Shown piece by piece: positions 33,335 to 43,299 of a stretch of 44,477 nt of DNA. The stretch covers positions 1 to 44,477 of the IMG/VR virus record IMGVR_UViG_3300032523_001495; one strand, 5' to 3'. This DNA is from a virus. The notes beneath the pieces are model-generated. The model did not search any database, was not told the DNA's origin, and saw only the letters and a list, made by a program, of their open reading frames with translations. A program made the translations under genes and the position numbers. Numbering within the stretch: the first letter of the stretch is position 1; each line of letters starts with the position of its first letter.

Positions 33335-36300
33335 ATGAGTTGCGAAAAATCTCAAGTCAGCCCGATCATTCCGGACTACGGCCGCCTGTCCGGGCAGCAT
33401 TGCAGCGACTACCTCTCCAACTCACCGGCGGGGCGGCCAACTGGAGCGGATGCCCTGCTCGTTTCTGGCTCTCGGTCGGGCCGAGTGGTGACCACTCCGA
33501 TCAAGTTTAAGTCTCTTTGCGACGACGCGGGGGTCTCCGAGGACGGAAAATTATACGTCTGGGCCGGCGGAGCAGCGGACGCGATGCTCGCAAGGCACTT
33601 TTACATCGGAGGGTTCGACTACGCCGACGCCGAGGACATATTTAAGTCTGAGAGAAGGAATGTCGGGTACGCAGTGCCCAGAACCCATTCGTACCCCGAG
33701 GGAGTCGCGTCAAACAGAGGGCTTTTCCAGATCGGCGAAAGCACAGACTGGGCAAGCGTCTCGTCGGACGCCGGCAGGATTCTTGCAATCAAAGAAGACA
33801 AGTCCCTCTGGTCTCTGGGCGACTGGCAGGTCGGCGTTGACCTGTTCTCAAGCAAGATGCCCGGTGTTCCGGCCCGCATCAACGCCGGCGCTTTTCGCGC
33901 GAAACTCAGTTCATCGATAGTAGAGTTTCGGACAGAGCCGCTAACCGCTCCCGAGCGACTTGGCGACATCAGAGACCCTCACTTTCATTTCCTGTGGCCA
34001 GTGTGGTTCACCGCAGCCCCATCTTCGCCGCTGGTACAAAAACTTAAATACAAAGCCATCGAGGGGGGGCCATTTGTAGCGCAGGCTGCTCTCATCAAAA
34101 ACGAGGGAGTGTCCGTCGCGGATCAAGAGCCAGGGGCGGGCGCAACGGCGTCGATCAAGTACAGGGCCAAGATTGACATCGGAGCCATCAGAGGAGGAGT
34201 GGTGGGCTCGTTTTCGTCGCCCATCACGTTCGCTGGCAATAGCGACGTTGAGTTCGAGGGTTTTGAAGGCAGCGGAGAGGGGGCCACCGCAAAACTCCGC
34301 GTTATCGAAGGCGAAGTTGAGTTGACGGTCACGGAGCCTGGGCAAGGTTACAAGCACCCGGTGATCGCACGCCTCTCTAACGAGGTCACCTTTCAGCCGG
34401 CCAAGCCCAGAGGAATTGATATCACAAGCGGCGGCAGCGGGTACACAAGTGTTCCGCAGGTTGTGATTAAGCCATCGCCGCAGGAGCCAGAGCCCGTAGA
34501 GGGGGGAGCGACGGCCCGGGTCTCCAAGATGTCGAAGGTTGCCATCAGCAGTTTTCTAGTCGGGTCAGCCGGGTCAGGCTACACGACAGCGAATGCAATT
34601 GAGAGAAAGACAGGCGCGACTGCTACGGCAGTGCTGACGCCTTCGGGCAGCATCTCTGGCTGGAACATGGGGTTCGCGGGTTCTGCAACGCACGACTTGA
34701 TGGACAGCGAGCCTCTCGTAGTCGAAGTCTTCGGCGACGGAACCGGAGCAACGGCGACAGCAGTCCCGGCGACGTCAAGTGTTGAAGACATTGAAATCGT
34801 TTCAAACCCCGAGATTTGGACTGTTAAGCCTCTGATTGAAATCCTCGGCGGCGGCGGCCAGGGTGCTTCGGCTGTAGTCGAAGGGATCATTGGTCGCGTT
34901 TCAGTTTCAGTAGTCAACGGTGGAAGCGGCTACACGGCAACGAAAATGAATCCGCTTCGGGGGGGGGCCATCGAGGGGGACAGGATATACGAAGATTACG
35001 GCCTTAATATCTATCAACAAGCAAAGTTCATGCCCTGCGTGACGGTTTCTCCGCAAGGCCTTGAGTACGTCGGCGGAAGACTTGTGCAAGGCAGGATTAT
35101 CGTTGCCGAGGCAGTGCTCTCGCCCGGCCCTGTCGTTCAGATAGAAGAAGACCCCGCTGAGTTCCTCGGCGATAACGCTTACCCGACCAAGGTCGGCATC
35201 ATGCCTGCCCTTCTCAGCGACACCAAGGCAGACAGATTGCACAGGCATCGCTCTGTCATCGCGAGACTGACAGTCGCATCTCCCGGAACTCTTCATCCTT
35301 TCGATGGAATCCAGGGCTTCGACGGCGGAAATCCTCAGCCCTTCTCCGCCGCGGCGGCTCGCGCTTACGCTCGCGGGCCCGGCCACTCCCGCCACCCCCT
35401 GCAACTAGAAATCATCGGAAACGTGCCTCACGTTTCCCTGAATTCAAAGTGGGAAACGGACCAACCTCCAGCGATCTGTATCGAGTATGACTCGCCGGCA
35501 CACGACCCCGGCGGGCGACTTGTCGCAGACGAGTCCGTCGTCGCCAGCATCGGCCCGGAGGAAAACCCCCGCACGATCTTACAAACCAACATCCGACGGT
35601 CGGACGGCCTTGTCTTTGATGATAACAACCCTTTCGTCCGCCAAGATGTGATGTTCCGGGGCGGAGCAGTGACGGCAACGGGCCCGAGAGGGTCAAGTCA
35701 AACGTGGCGTGTGGTGGACGGGCGGCTTTCATACGCCGGGAGAACACTCGCCGTAGGCCCCGAGGACGCAGTCCTCTCGCCGGCGACTGTGCAAGGCGCG
35801 ATTCCGTATGTTGGCCCAGTCTTTGAGCGAGTTATCGCCGACCCTGCTCCGACATGGCGTCCACCAACCGACACCCAGCGAGTGCATTTTATTTTTGGGA
35901 CCGTGCAGGGGACGCCTGCCAGAGGGCTCGCGACTGCCGTCTACGACTCAAATCTTCGCCACCCAGTTCTGAGCACGATTCAAATCGTCGAGCCTGGCTC
36001 CGGCTACACCTCAGAGCCTGTTCCGGAAATTTTCGATGCGATCGATCCATTTCCTGTCAGGACAGGCCTCGACAATTGCACCTCTGCCGGCTTCGTTAAA
36101 TCGTCGACGCTCAGAGGTAGCGAGGAAGTGCAGGCAATGACGCCCTATGCCTATGCAAACGGCGAAATGTACTGGTGGGGCGAGCAGTCTGCGATTCGGA
36201 TTAACGTAGGCAGCGTGTTGCCGACTGCCTACCCGCCGTCAGACACCGTCGGCTATCCAGCCGATATTGCAGAGACCTATCTGTATGGGTTCAAACTCGC

Positions 36301-39300
36301 AATACCCTCTGCCGTCAATCGGCCGAATCGCGTCGGCGGTCACCTGCGGCTTTCTGTGCCTGGCCTTCACGCGAACGACAACCAGTACGGGGCTGTTTCG
36401 TTTCTACGAATGCCTCGTCCGGACATCGGCAATCGCATTGCTGATCTCAGTGCCGCGTTTATTGATTGGCCGGGGAGCAGCGCAACCTTCCCTGGGCAAG
36501 AGTTCTACCCTCGGCAGGCTGCCGGAGAGGGCGTGCCCGAGGAGGCACTGATGTATATGCCCAGGCCTGTTACGCCGCTAGACCACGGGATTGGCTACCT
36601 CGCGGCTCCGCAGACCTCTTACGTCGGACCAGGCCTGGGGCCCACTACTTTTAATCTGACCTTGGGGTTGATTCCCAACGGTCTCGTTCATGTCGGACGA
36701 GGGGGCCTTCTTCGAGACAATCTCCAGCGATGGAGAGGCCCGCCGAGTACTTTTACTAGTTATTCCATTATCGACGGATTTGATTCCCCTCGCTTCAGGT
36801 ATCCCCCCGTCTTTCGCGACCGGACTGTCACTCGCACGAACACCTTCCTTCCAGGCACGGCCGTAGACCCCGAGAACGGCGACCAAGGCTACTTCGCAGG
36901 CACCGTGATAACGACTGTGGATGGCCAAGAATGGCCCGCTGTTAAGTTTTATTCAGCAGTTACTCGCAAGGCAGGCACCGGGTACGAAAACACCACGGTT
37001 TTTGACGACAAGCCGAGACTGTCTGTTTCGGGAGGTTTTATTTTCAGCGTCCAGTTTGAAAATGATCCCGAGCCCCCCGAAGGGTCTCAGAGAGAATTCT
37101 GGACCCGTAACGAAGTAAACTTTGAAACAAAGCGAAACTTTTCGGTATCGACACACGGCGGAGTCAAGGACGGAGTCCTGATTCGCGAGACAGATAACTA
37201 TAGTTTCAATAGTCCGGTCGGAACAGTGGAGAACGCCGGAGACGGAACTGGCTTTGAGTTTGAGATTATCGAGCAGGATATATACCGGAGGCGAACTCCC
37301 TTTCCGGTGGTCATCGACGACCCGATCAGTGCCTTCATAGAGCCCCTGGACTGCGGCGTAGCCGTGACGCCGAACGGAAATCTGCGAACCTTCAGCGACG
37401 GGCGGCTGCGATTGCCAGAAGCCTTGGCGGAACTTGACTCAAAGCAATTCACAGGCCTCTCTATATGTTCGATCCAGTGTCCGTATCACGCGAACGGCCG
37501 TACCAGTTTCGCCGCCCGCGACAGCGACGGCGTCCTCTGGGCGGCAGGCATCGGGTCTCTCGGGTTTACGGGTAACGACAACTTCTCCTCGAATCCTTAC
37601 GTCGATCGCAACGTCATCGACGGCGAATCGCATCAACCGCTCGTGGTTGCGCCGATCGCACTTTCGACGACAGATATAGGCGAAGGCTACGACTATCCTG
37701 CCCGCGTTGACATCTCGCAGCCGCCGGGAGTCGCGGCAGGCACTGTGGTCATCAACGGCAAGGTCGTTGCCGTCGGCGTGGTTGACCCTGGCAGCGGCTA
37801 CGAGACGCCGCCGACAGTCGTGATGGCAGGCGCGACAGCGACGGCCCGCATATCGGGCCCAGTTCACAGCGTGACCTTGACGGCCGAGGGATCGGGATAT
37901 CGCCTGCCCCCAAAGGTCGTGTTTTCGTCGCCGGGTGCGGGCGCTGAGGCAACCACGCAAATCACCGACGGCAGAGTCACGGCGATTCAGTTGTCTACTG
38001 GAGGCGACTATCGCGCTCCGCCGCAGGTGTCCTTCGTTCCCGTCAAGGACGTCGAGAGCGTAAGTATCACCAACGGCGGGCAGGGTTACTCAACTGCTCC
38101 GACTGTGCATATCGAGGGACTCGCAACTGCCACGGCAGAGATTGACGCTCAGGTCACCCTCATTGAGGTTGTCCTGGGCGGAGCCGGCTACACAACGGCG
38201 CCCGTTGTGGAAATCACGGGCGGCGGCGGCCAAGGAGCGACGGCAAGGGCAATTCTCAACCCGGCGAACGGTCAAATCTCCTTGATTGAAGTCATAAACG
38301 GCGGCTCGGGCTACACGAGCGTCCCTAATGTTGCCATCACGGGCGGCGGCGGGTCCGGGGTCATCGCAGATGCGACGATCGAAGGGCAGGTCTCGGAAAT
38401 CACCCTGACGTCGCGAGGCCGAGACTACGACCGTCCTCCTAGAGTTGTATTCACAGGTGGAGGCGGAACAGGCGCGGAAGCGACGGCGATCCTCGGGTCG
38501 CCGGGGGGCGGGGCCGCCGCGACCGCCAGGATTGATGGATCGGTGATTGCCGTCACGGTCACGAGCACAACAAGCAATCAATTGCAGAAGCCCCCCTTGG
38601 TATCGACAACGCGAGGCAACGTCCCGGCCGGCGGGCCGACGCAAGTCGATGCGGCCCTCAAGGCAGTCATCCTCGGTCGGCCGACTTCAGTGTCGGTCAC
38701 AAAGCCCGGCAGCAATTACTACCTGGGCGACTTGGGGCAACGTCCTCGCAGCCAGTTCCCAAATGAAGGTGAGCGAAGGCACCCCACCCAGATGGTTCGC
38801 CGAGAACTCGTTGCGGCCAAGGGCTCGTTTTATATGACCCGCTACTTCCCGGGTGGCTCGCATTCCGTTTACAACTCCCCCGCAGCAAAGCAGCGAGGCC
38901 AATTGTTTGAAGGGTATCTTCAGTTATTTCAAGGTTCGCATTACTGGCTGAACACGCACAGCGTTCTCGGCTACTCTGAACTAGAGGGCGGCAACAGCCC
39001 TGCTGGTGGTTTCGTGAAGTCAGTGCAACTCTTTGACAAATCGCTCATCGGAGTGCGAGTCACGAACCCCGGCAGTGGATATCCCCCATTTTCTTCAATA
39101 TCAATTAATATTTCGGGCGGCAGCCAATCGAACGTGTTTAATCGCCGCGACGCCAACGCCAGCAGGGTATCCCATGAAATACGCGCCTACGCAGGCGCTG
39201 ACGGGAAAATATACGGCGCGTCGCTCCAATCCAACCTCGACTGGCCTACTTACTGGAGCCAGCCACCTACGCTGACTCACTCAGTGCCTTCCGGAGCATC

Positions 39301-40639
39301 CGGGGCGACGTTTGAGCCGATCCTCGGACATCCGCTTGAATGTTACTACTCGCCTCAAGTTCACTTTGATGGGTCTGTTGAGGTCGAGGCCGATATGTCG
39401 CTCACGATAGGGGGCATAGGCGTCGAAGGCGGGACGCTGCCCTATCAGTACGTTGGGGCCGGGCCCGACTACCCGTACCTTGTCTCCGTCATCGACTACA
39501 GCCTTCAGCCGAATAGACTCCTGGCGTCGCAGTCTTTCGGTTACAAGCGACTCAATGGCCAGGTCTCGGTCGCAGGTAAAATCAAAGGTCTGGTGGTTCT
39601 AAGGCCAGAGGTCACTTCTCCGTTCACCGACGAAGAGAACCTGCTCCGCGAGAAAACGGTAGGATTCTTTTCCACCCCGCCGGAAATATACTTCGAGGAC
39701 GTCCGGGGGACTGGGGCCGTGCTGGCCCCCAAGGCCCTTCCTGGCAACGGCGCAGTCTCTGGCCTGGACTGGATCGAGTGGGCGACCATCTCCAACAAGG
39801 GGTCAGGATACACGTTCGCATCGCGACTTGGACTTCGCGGCGGTCGGCCTTTGGCATGGGACAACCCGGCGGAGGCCACGGTCACGCTCAGTGGCGGCTC
39901 AGTGGCCTCAGTGACAATCCAGAATGGCGGCAAGGGGCACACCGTTCACCCTCGTGTGATGATCATAGGAGACGGCGACGGGGCGACGGCAGTCGTTCAC
40001 TCAGTCAGCCCCGAAGAAGGCGAGGTCATGTCTGTTCGAGTCACACACGGCGGCCAAGGCTACACGACCGCCAGCGTCGTGTTTCTTGACCAAGAAACAG
40101 TCGCCGAGAAAAGTGAGGCCATTGCCGAGTTACTCGCCTTGTACGACAAGCACTTTAGCGTTTTGCTTGAAGAGGCAGAGATAGACAGCGTGTTAATTCC
40201 ACCGTCGCAGAGAAGGAAACGGACAACTGTAGCAGTCAGAGAGTCGCTGCGAGCCTTGGAGCCGGGCTTTCCGGAGGAACTTGCCCCCCTGGAGTGGCCG
40301 GGCGACGTCGTCGGCGAATTCGACTTCAACGAGTTCGCGGGCGGTGCCACGCCGCGGGTGGCGTTCTGCGGCGGGCTCATGGCCGCCGGCACCAGATTCC
40401 ATAGCGTATTTCTGTCTGACGGCACGGTGGAATATGTCAGACTAGAGAATCATTTTGGCGAGCCGATGCCAGACCCATGCGAGGTGTCTTTCTCGCCGAA
40501 CAGCGAAGTTCAGCCGACAAGAACTGCGACCGCGATGACGTATGTCCCGACCATCAATAACACCTTCAGTGGCACGGCCGCAAACATTCTCACCGGCGGC
40601 GGGGACACTTTCCCTCCCTGGCAATTAGGCGACGATTGA
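33335..40639 (+). CDS. Giant tail fibre/tip protein with GSGYT repeats and propeller-like blades
   Basis: About 2,434 residues from ATG 33335 (a GTG at 33314 is also possible). Many copies of a beta repeat of about 35-45 residues with the core GGSGYTSVPxVxITGGGGxGAxAxA occur in clusters at about 34.3-34.95, 37.6-38.6 and 39.8-40.1 kb, and singly elsewhere. Between them are RCC1-like blade motifs (KLYVWAGGAADAML, SLWSLGDWQVG, GEMYWWGEQSA, GVLWAAGIGSLGF). Such repeats are known from large phage tail proteins and form elongated beta structures. It probably binds the host surface. The C-terminal part (about 40.1-40.6 kb) has a helical segment and a final beta domain. Confidence 0.78.
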   Translation: MSCEKSQVSPIIPDYGRLSGQHCSDYLSNSPAGRPTGADALLVSGSRSGRVVTTPIKFKSLCDDAGVSEDGKLYVWAGGAADAMLARHFYIGGFDYADAEDIFKSERRNVGYAVPRTHSYPEGVASNRGLFQIGESTDWASVSSDAGRILAIKEDKSLWSLGDWQVGVDLFSSKMPGVPARINAGAFRAKLSSSIVEFRTEPLTAPERLGDIRDPHFHFLWPVWFTAAPSSPLVQKLKYKAIEGGPFVAQAALIKNEGVSVADQEPGAGATASIKYRAKIDIGAIRGGVVGSFSSPITFAGNSDVEFEGFEGSGEGATAKLRVIEGEVELTVTEPGQGYKHPVIARLSNEVTFQPAKPRGIDITSGGSGYTSVPQVVIKPSPQEPEPVEGGATARVSKMSKVAISSFLVGSAGSGYTTANAIERKTGATATAVLTPSGSISGWNMGFAGSATHDLMDSEPLVVEVFGDGTGATATAVPATSSVEDIEIVSNPEIWTVKPLIEILGGGGQGASAVVEGIIGRVSVSVVNGGSGYTATKMNPLRGGAIEGDRIYEDYGLNIYQQAKFMPCVTVSPQGLEYVGGRLVQGRIIVAEAVLSPGPVVQIEEDPAEFLGDNAYPTKVGIMPALLSDTKADRLHRHRSVIARLTVASPGTLHPFDGIQGFDGGNPQPFSAAAARAYARGPGHSRHPLQLEIIGNVPHVSLNSKWETDQPPAICIEYDSPAHDPGGRLVADESVVASIGPEENPRTILQTNIRRSDGLVFDDNNPFVRQDVMFRGGAVTATGPRGSSQTWRVVDGRLSYAGRTLAVGPEDAVLSPATVQGAIPYVGPVFERVIADPAPTWRPPTDTQRVHFIFGTVQGTPARGLATAVYDSNLRHPVLSTIQIVEPGSGYTSEPVPEIFDAIDPFPVRTGLDNCTSAGFVKSSTLRGSEEVQAMTPYAYANGEMYWWGEQSAIRINVGSVLPTAYPPSDTVGYPADIAETYLYGFKLAIPSAVNRPNRVGGHLRLSVPGLHANDNQYGAVSFLRMPRPDIGNRIADLSAAFIDWPGSSATFPGQEFYPRQAAGEGVPEEALMYMPRPVTPLDHGIGYLAAPQTSYVGPGLGPTTFNLTLGLIPNGLVHVGRGGLLRDNLQRWRGPPSTFTSYSIIDGFDSPRFRYPPVFRDRTVTRTNTFLPGTAVDPENGDQGYFAGTVITTVDGQEWPAVKFYSAVTRKAGTGYENTTVFDDKPRLSVSGGFIFSVQFENDPEPPEGSQREFWTRNEVNFETKRNFSVSTHGGVKDGVLIRETDNYSFNSPVGTVENAGDGTGFEFEIIEQDIYRRRTPFPVVIDDPISAFIEPLDCGVAVTPNGNLRTFSDGRLRLPEALAELDSKQFTGLSICSIQCPYHANGRTSFAARDSDGVLWAAGIGSLGFTGNDNFSSNPYVDRNVIDGESHQPLVVAPIALSTTDIGEGYDYPARVDISQPPGVAAGTVVINGKVVAVGVVDPGSGYETPPTVVMAGATATARISGPVHSVTLTAEGSGYRLPPKVVFSSPGAGAEATTQITDGRVTAIQLSTGGDYRAPPQVSFVPVKDVESVSITNGGQGYSTAPTVHIEGLATATAEIDAQVTLIEVVLGGAGYTTAPVVEITGGGGQGATARAILNPANGQISLIEVINGGSGYTSVPNVAITGGGGSGVIADATIEGQVSEITLTSRGRDYDRPPRVVFTGGGGTGAEATAILGSPGGGAAATARIDGSVIAVTVTSTTSNQLQKPPLVSTTRGNVPAGGPTQVDAALKAVILGRPTSVSVTKPGSNYYLGDLGQRPRSQFPNEGERRHPTQMVRRELVAAKGSFYMTRYFPGGSHSVYNSPAAKQRGQLFEGYLQLFQGSHYWLNTHSVLGYSELEGGNSPAGGFVKSVQLFDKSLIGVRVTNPGSGYPPFSSISINISGGSQSNVFNRRDANASRVSHEIRAYAGADGKIYGASLQSNLDWPTYWSQPPTLTHSVPSGASGATFEPILGHPLECYYSPQVHFDGSVEVEADMSLTIGGIGVEGGTLPYQYVGAGPDYPYLVSVIDYSLQPNRLLASQSFGYKRLNGQVSVAGKIKGLVVLRPEVTSPFTDEENLLREKTVGFFSTPPEIYFEDVRGTGAVLAPKALPGNGAVSGLDWIEWATISNKGSGYTFASRLGLRGGRPLAWDNPAEATVTLSGGSVASVTIQNGGKGHTVHPRVMIIGDGDGATAVVHSVSPEEGEVMSVRVTHGGQGYTTASVVFLDQETVAEKSEAIAELLALYDKHFSVLLEEAEIDSVLIPPSQRRKRTTVAVRESLRALEPGFPEELAPLEWPGDVVGEFDFNEFAGGATPRVAFCGGLMAAGTRFHSVFLSDGTVEYVRLENHFGEPMPDPCEVSFSPNSEVQPTRTATAMTYVPTINNTFSGTAANILTGGGDTFPPWQLGDD

Positions 40640-40648
40640 GTCCCTCCC

Positions 40649-40933
40649 ATGCCCTCTGACCACCACTACACCCTCAACGGCGAGAAATGGCTCTGGAGAT
40701 ACTCGTCTCTCAAGGGCTCGGCTGACGGCTGGACAGAGTTTGCAAAGCGTAAAGTCTTGATCAACGAAAAACTCAAGGGCAGGGCGAGGCTTGAGTGCGA
40801 ACTCCACGAGGGGATTCACGCGAGTCTGCCCACCACATCGGAGGAGGCAGTCACGCGAGTCGCGGCCGACCTCGCGAAGATTTTGTGGAGCCTCGGCTAC
40901 AGGCCCTTGCCTCCGGAGGAATTGTCTGGATAA
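40649..40933 (+). CDS. Small zincin-like protein (HEGIH)
   Basis: A 94-residue protein with LECELHEGIHASLPTTSEEA: an HExxH zinc-binding helix and a nearby Glu pair that could provide the third ligand. The last helix is RVAADLAKILWSLGY. It may be a compact peptidase; because no other lysis gene is visible, a cell-wall role is conceivable but unproven. The gene follows the giant tail protein by 9 nt. Confidence 0.65.
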   Translation: MPSDHHYTLNGEKWLWRYSSLKGSADGWTEFAKRKVLINEKLKGRARLECELHEGIHASLPTTSEEAVTRVAADLAKILWSLGYRPLPPEELSG

Positions 40934-40966
40934 TGACACCTCTTGACCTCTAGCAAGGAGTGCATT

Positions 40967-41527
40967 ATGTCCAGTGCAGTGACGGCCGTCGAAGGCGGCC
41001 ACATCGAAAGCATCGAAGCGTCCAACTCGATCATCCGCGAGATCGTTGAGGCGAGAAACGCGACGAAACGGGACGAGCCCCGCGTCGTCGTGACGGAACC
41101 TCCTCCAGCCGAGAATCCGAAAGATGTCGAGGGCTGCAAGAAGCCGCCGATGGGACTCGTCCCGCCCGTTGCGATCGCCATTACGTCTCTCTCGCTGATG
41201 AACGGGGCCGAAAAGTACGGCCGCGCAAACTGGCGGAAGATTCCTGTGCGAGCGACCGTCTACCTCGACGCTATTCGCCGCCATCTGTCGGCTTACGAGG
41301 ACGGCGAAGACTTCGACGACGAGAGCATGGATCATCTCGGCGCTGCCTCGGCGTCACTCTCGATCATCATGGACGCTCGCGAGGTTGGGACCCTCATCGA
41401 CGACCGCAGCGTCGCTGGTGGGTTTCGGCAAGTAATCAAGCGACTAGAGGGCGAGCCAGAACGAATCCGAAGGATGCACGCTGACAAGTCGCCGAGAGAC
41501 TTTCTGCTCCGGAGCGACGAGACATGA
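40967..41527 (+). CDS. dATP/dGTP diphosphohydrolase-domain protein
   Basis: A 186-residue protein from ATG 40967, with AAGGAG 6 nt upstream. It has the phage dATP/dGTP-diphosphohydrolase N-terminal pattern: KPPMGLVPPVAIAITSLSLM, GAEKYGRANWRK, YLDAIRRHLSAYEDGEDFDD, then MDHLGAASASLSIIMDA. These all-alpha enzymes bind a nucleotide with acidic residues and metal, and in some phages serve nucleotide-pool control or base replacement. Its substrate here is unknown. It overlaps the next gene by ATGA. Confidence 0.78.
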   Translation: MSSAVTAVEGGHIESIEASNSIIREIVEARNATKRDEPRVVVTEPPPAENPKDVEGCKKPPMGLVPPVAIAITSLSLMNGAEKYGRANWRKIPVRATVYLDAIRRHLSAYEDGEDFDDESMDHLGAASASLSIIMDAREVGTLIDDRSVAGGFRQVIKRLEGEPERIRRMHADKSPRDFLLRSDET

Positions 41528-41919
41528 AAACCGTCTATCTCGCCGGCCCGATGACGGGCGTGCCCGAATTCAACTTCCCGGCCTTCGATCAGGCCGCTGG
41601 AGTTCTCGAAGGCTTGGGCTACAAGGTGTCCAACCCGGCGCAGATGGATCGCGACGTTGGGTTCGATCCGTCATCTACCCAGGTGTCTAACGAGTTTCTT
41701 CGCGACGCGCTGCGGCGAGACCTCGCGGCGATCTGCGACGCCGACACGATCGCCATGCTGCCCGGGTGGGAGAAATCCGGAGGCGCCAAGATTGAGTGGA
41801 TGCTTGCAGCCCATTTGGGCCTGGAAATCATCTATCTGACTGAATGGTGGCTTTCTGGCGGCGACGGCTTTAGGGTGGCGGCAGGCAAAACGGGAGGCGG
41901 CGGCCATGTTGTGGATTGA
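41524..41919 (+). CDS. DUF4406 (nucleoside 2-deoxyribosyltransferase-like) protein
   Basis: A 131-residue protein starting MKTVYLAGPMTGVPEFNFPA, the hallmark of DUF4406. DADTIAMLPGWEKSGGAKIE and WMLAAHLGLEIIYL match the rest of the Rossmann-like fold shared with nucleoside 2-deoxyribosyltransferases. It would act on nucleosides or nucleotides; the reaction is not known. The last 20 residues are a Gly-rich extension. Confidence 0.85.
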   Translation: MKTVYLAGPMTGVPEFNFPAFDQAAGVLEGLGYKVSNPAQMDRDVGFDPSSTQVSNEFLRDALRRDLAAICDADTIAMLPGWEKSGGAKIEWMLAAHLGLEIIYLTEWWLSGGDGFRVAAGKTGGGGHVVD

Positions 41920-42112
41920 AATCAAGACTCTTCCTGAACTGGGGGCCGACGTCTTGGTGTTCTCGTCGCTGCTCGACACCGTCGCCATCGCTTCGCTGGA
42001 AGTCGGCGAAGCCGGCGAACTCTACTGGGAGTCCGACAGCGACGAACTCGCGGCGTCTGGCGAAGTGAGCCACTGGATGCCGCTGCCTTCGCGTCCAGAC
42101 TCAGTCGATTGA
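41906..42112 (+). CDS. DUF551-like small protein
   Basis: A 68-residue protein overlapping the previous gene by 14 nt. The closing motif SHWMPLPSRP is typical of the DUF551 group of small phage proteins of unknown role. It is the last gene of the plus-strand operon and overlaps the integrase gene tail-to-tail by 12 nt. Confidence 0.72.
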   Translation: MLWIEIKTLPELGADVLVFSSLLDTVAIASLEVGEAGELYWESDSDELAASGEVSHWMPLPSRPDSVD

Positions 42113-42964
42113 CGGCAGGACGTCGCAAGCCTTCGGTCCGGTGTCGATGTACCGAGGGTCGAGGTATGCCTTCGTGATCCGTGGCGAACTGTGATCGAGC
42201 AGGGCCGTCGGATCGCCGCCAGCCGCGCAGTAGTGAGTCGCCGCGCTGCGGCGAAGTTGGTGAAACTTGCATCGCTTGCCTCCACCGAGTCCCGCCGCGT
42301 CGAGCAGTTTGCCGAACTTCGACCACAGGTAGAGGCGATGCTGCGGCCACTCAAAGAGATGCGGGCCGTTTTTCGACTTCAGTAGCGCGTCGAACAGGTC
42401 GGAGGCCTTCTCGGTGAACTGATAGAGTTTGTCTCGTTTCCCGCCTTTGCGGTACTCGGCGCGGACGAGGATGCGAGGTCGAGAGTAGTCCTCCTTCAGC
42501 ACGGACAGGATCGCGCCGATTCTCTCCGCACTCTGCCAGAGTGCCAGGATTAACGCGGGCCAGTAAACGTGCGCCGGGATGTCCCCGATCCTGCCTGTCG
42601 CGACCGTCGCCGCAGCGAGCAGTCGCTTCAACTCCTCGACGCTCCAGGCCTGCGGTATTCGCACCGGCAGCGGCGACTGCGGCACGCACGGCCGGTCGGC
42701 CACGACGCGGCGGTCCGACGCACACCGCCAGAGCGAGCAGAGTTGATTCCGCTCTTTCTCGCTCGTGTACGGGCTTCGCGTGGACGAGCGATGCTCCAGG
42801 AACCGAGAGACTTCGAGATCGTTGAGGTCATCGACCGTCGCGATCCTGCCGAGAAACAGGCCGTACTGGCGTATCGTGTTTGCGTAGAGCCTGCTCGTGT
42901 TTGCAGATCGCCCTCGAAGTCGCAGCGGCCGGTAGTAGTTCGCGAAAAAATCAGACAATGTCAT
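42101..42964 (-). CDS. Tyrosine-recombinase integrase
   Basis: A 287-residue protein with a CGGAG site 8 nt upstream of its ATG. An N-terminal SAM-like core-binding domain (SANTSRLYANTIRQYGLFLG) precedes the catalytic domain: Arg in SAERIGAIL, Lys in YRKGGKRDKL, HQLRRSAATH (HxxR and the second His) and the Tyr nucleophile in SSPRITKAYLDPRY. It inserts and, with a partner, excises the prophage. The catalytic set looks complete. No attachment core could be found by eye. Confidence 0.88.
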   Translation of the reverse strand: MTLSDFFANYYRPLRLRGRSANTSRLYANTIRQYGLFLGRIATVDDLNDLEVSRFLEHRSSTRSPYTSEKERNQLCSLWRCASDRRVVADRPCVPQSPLPVRIPQAWSVEELKRLLAAATVATGRIGDIPAHVYWPALILALWQSAERIGAILSVLKEDYSRPRILVRAEYRKGGKRDKLYQFTEKASDLFDALLKSKNGPHLFEWPQHRLYLWSKFGKLLDAAGLGGGKRCKFHQLRRSAATHYCAAGGDPTALLDHSSPRITKAYLDPRYIDTGPKACDVLPSID

Positions 42965-43021
42965 CGCATGAACTCCGTGGTCCCGACCGTGCGGGGAGTA
43001 TGCGAGTCCTTTCGCCCGGGG

Positions 43022-43222
43022 CTACCCCTCCTTGGAGGAAAAAGAGCGAGAATCTTCGTCCAGGGTCGTAGGTCGCAGCGAATGCTTCAGTTGTGCGGCC
43101 AATAGCGAGGCCTGCTCTACCGCTCGCCAGTGCTTCTGCGGGCAACACTTCGCAACGAAATCGTCGAGGGCCTCATGGATAATGTCGATTTGGTCGGCGG
43201 TTAAGTCGAGCATAGCGATCAT
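43022..43222 (-). CDS. Small hypothetical protein upstream of integrase
   Basis: A 66-residue protein with GGAGG 7 nt before its ATG, so it is very likely real. It is mostly helical (LTADQIDIIHEALDDFVAKC and VEQASLLAAQLKHSL) with two Cys residues. It is transcribed toward the integrase 57 nt away, and may be a co-regulator or recombination directionality partner. No family is recognised. Confidence 0.65.
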   Translation of the reverse strand: MIAMLDLTADQIDIIHEALDDFVAKCCPQKHWRAVEQASLLAAQLKHSLRPTTLDEDSRSFSSKEG

Positions 43223-43299
43223 GCGAATTCCTCCGTGAATTACTTCTCTGTCGGTCGGGCGATCCCTCGCGTCTCGACTGAAATGTAGTCCCCGCCATA

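Noticed and set aside
37700-38560. CRISPR-like array in the repeated part of the tail gene
   Set aside because: Repeats are in-frame protein repeats with variable DNA and no constant spacer length.
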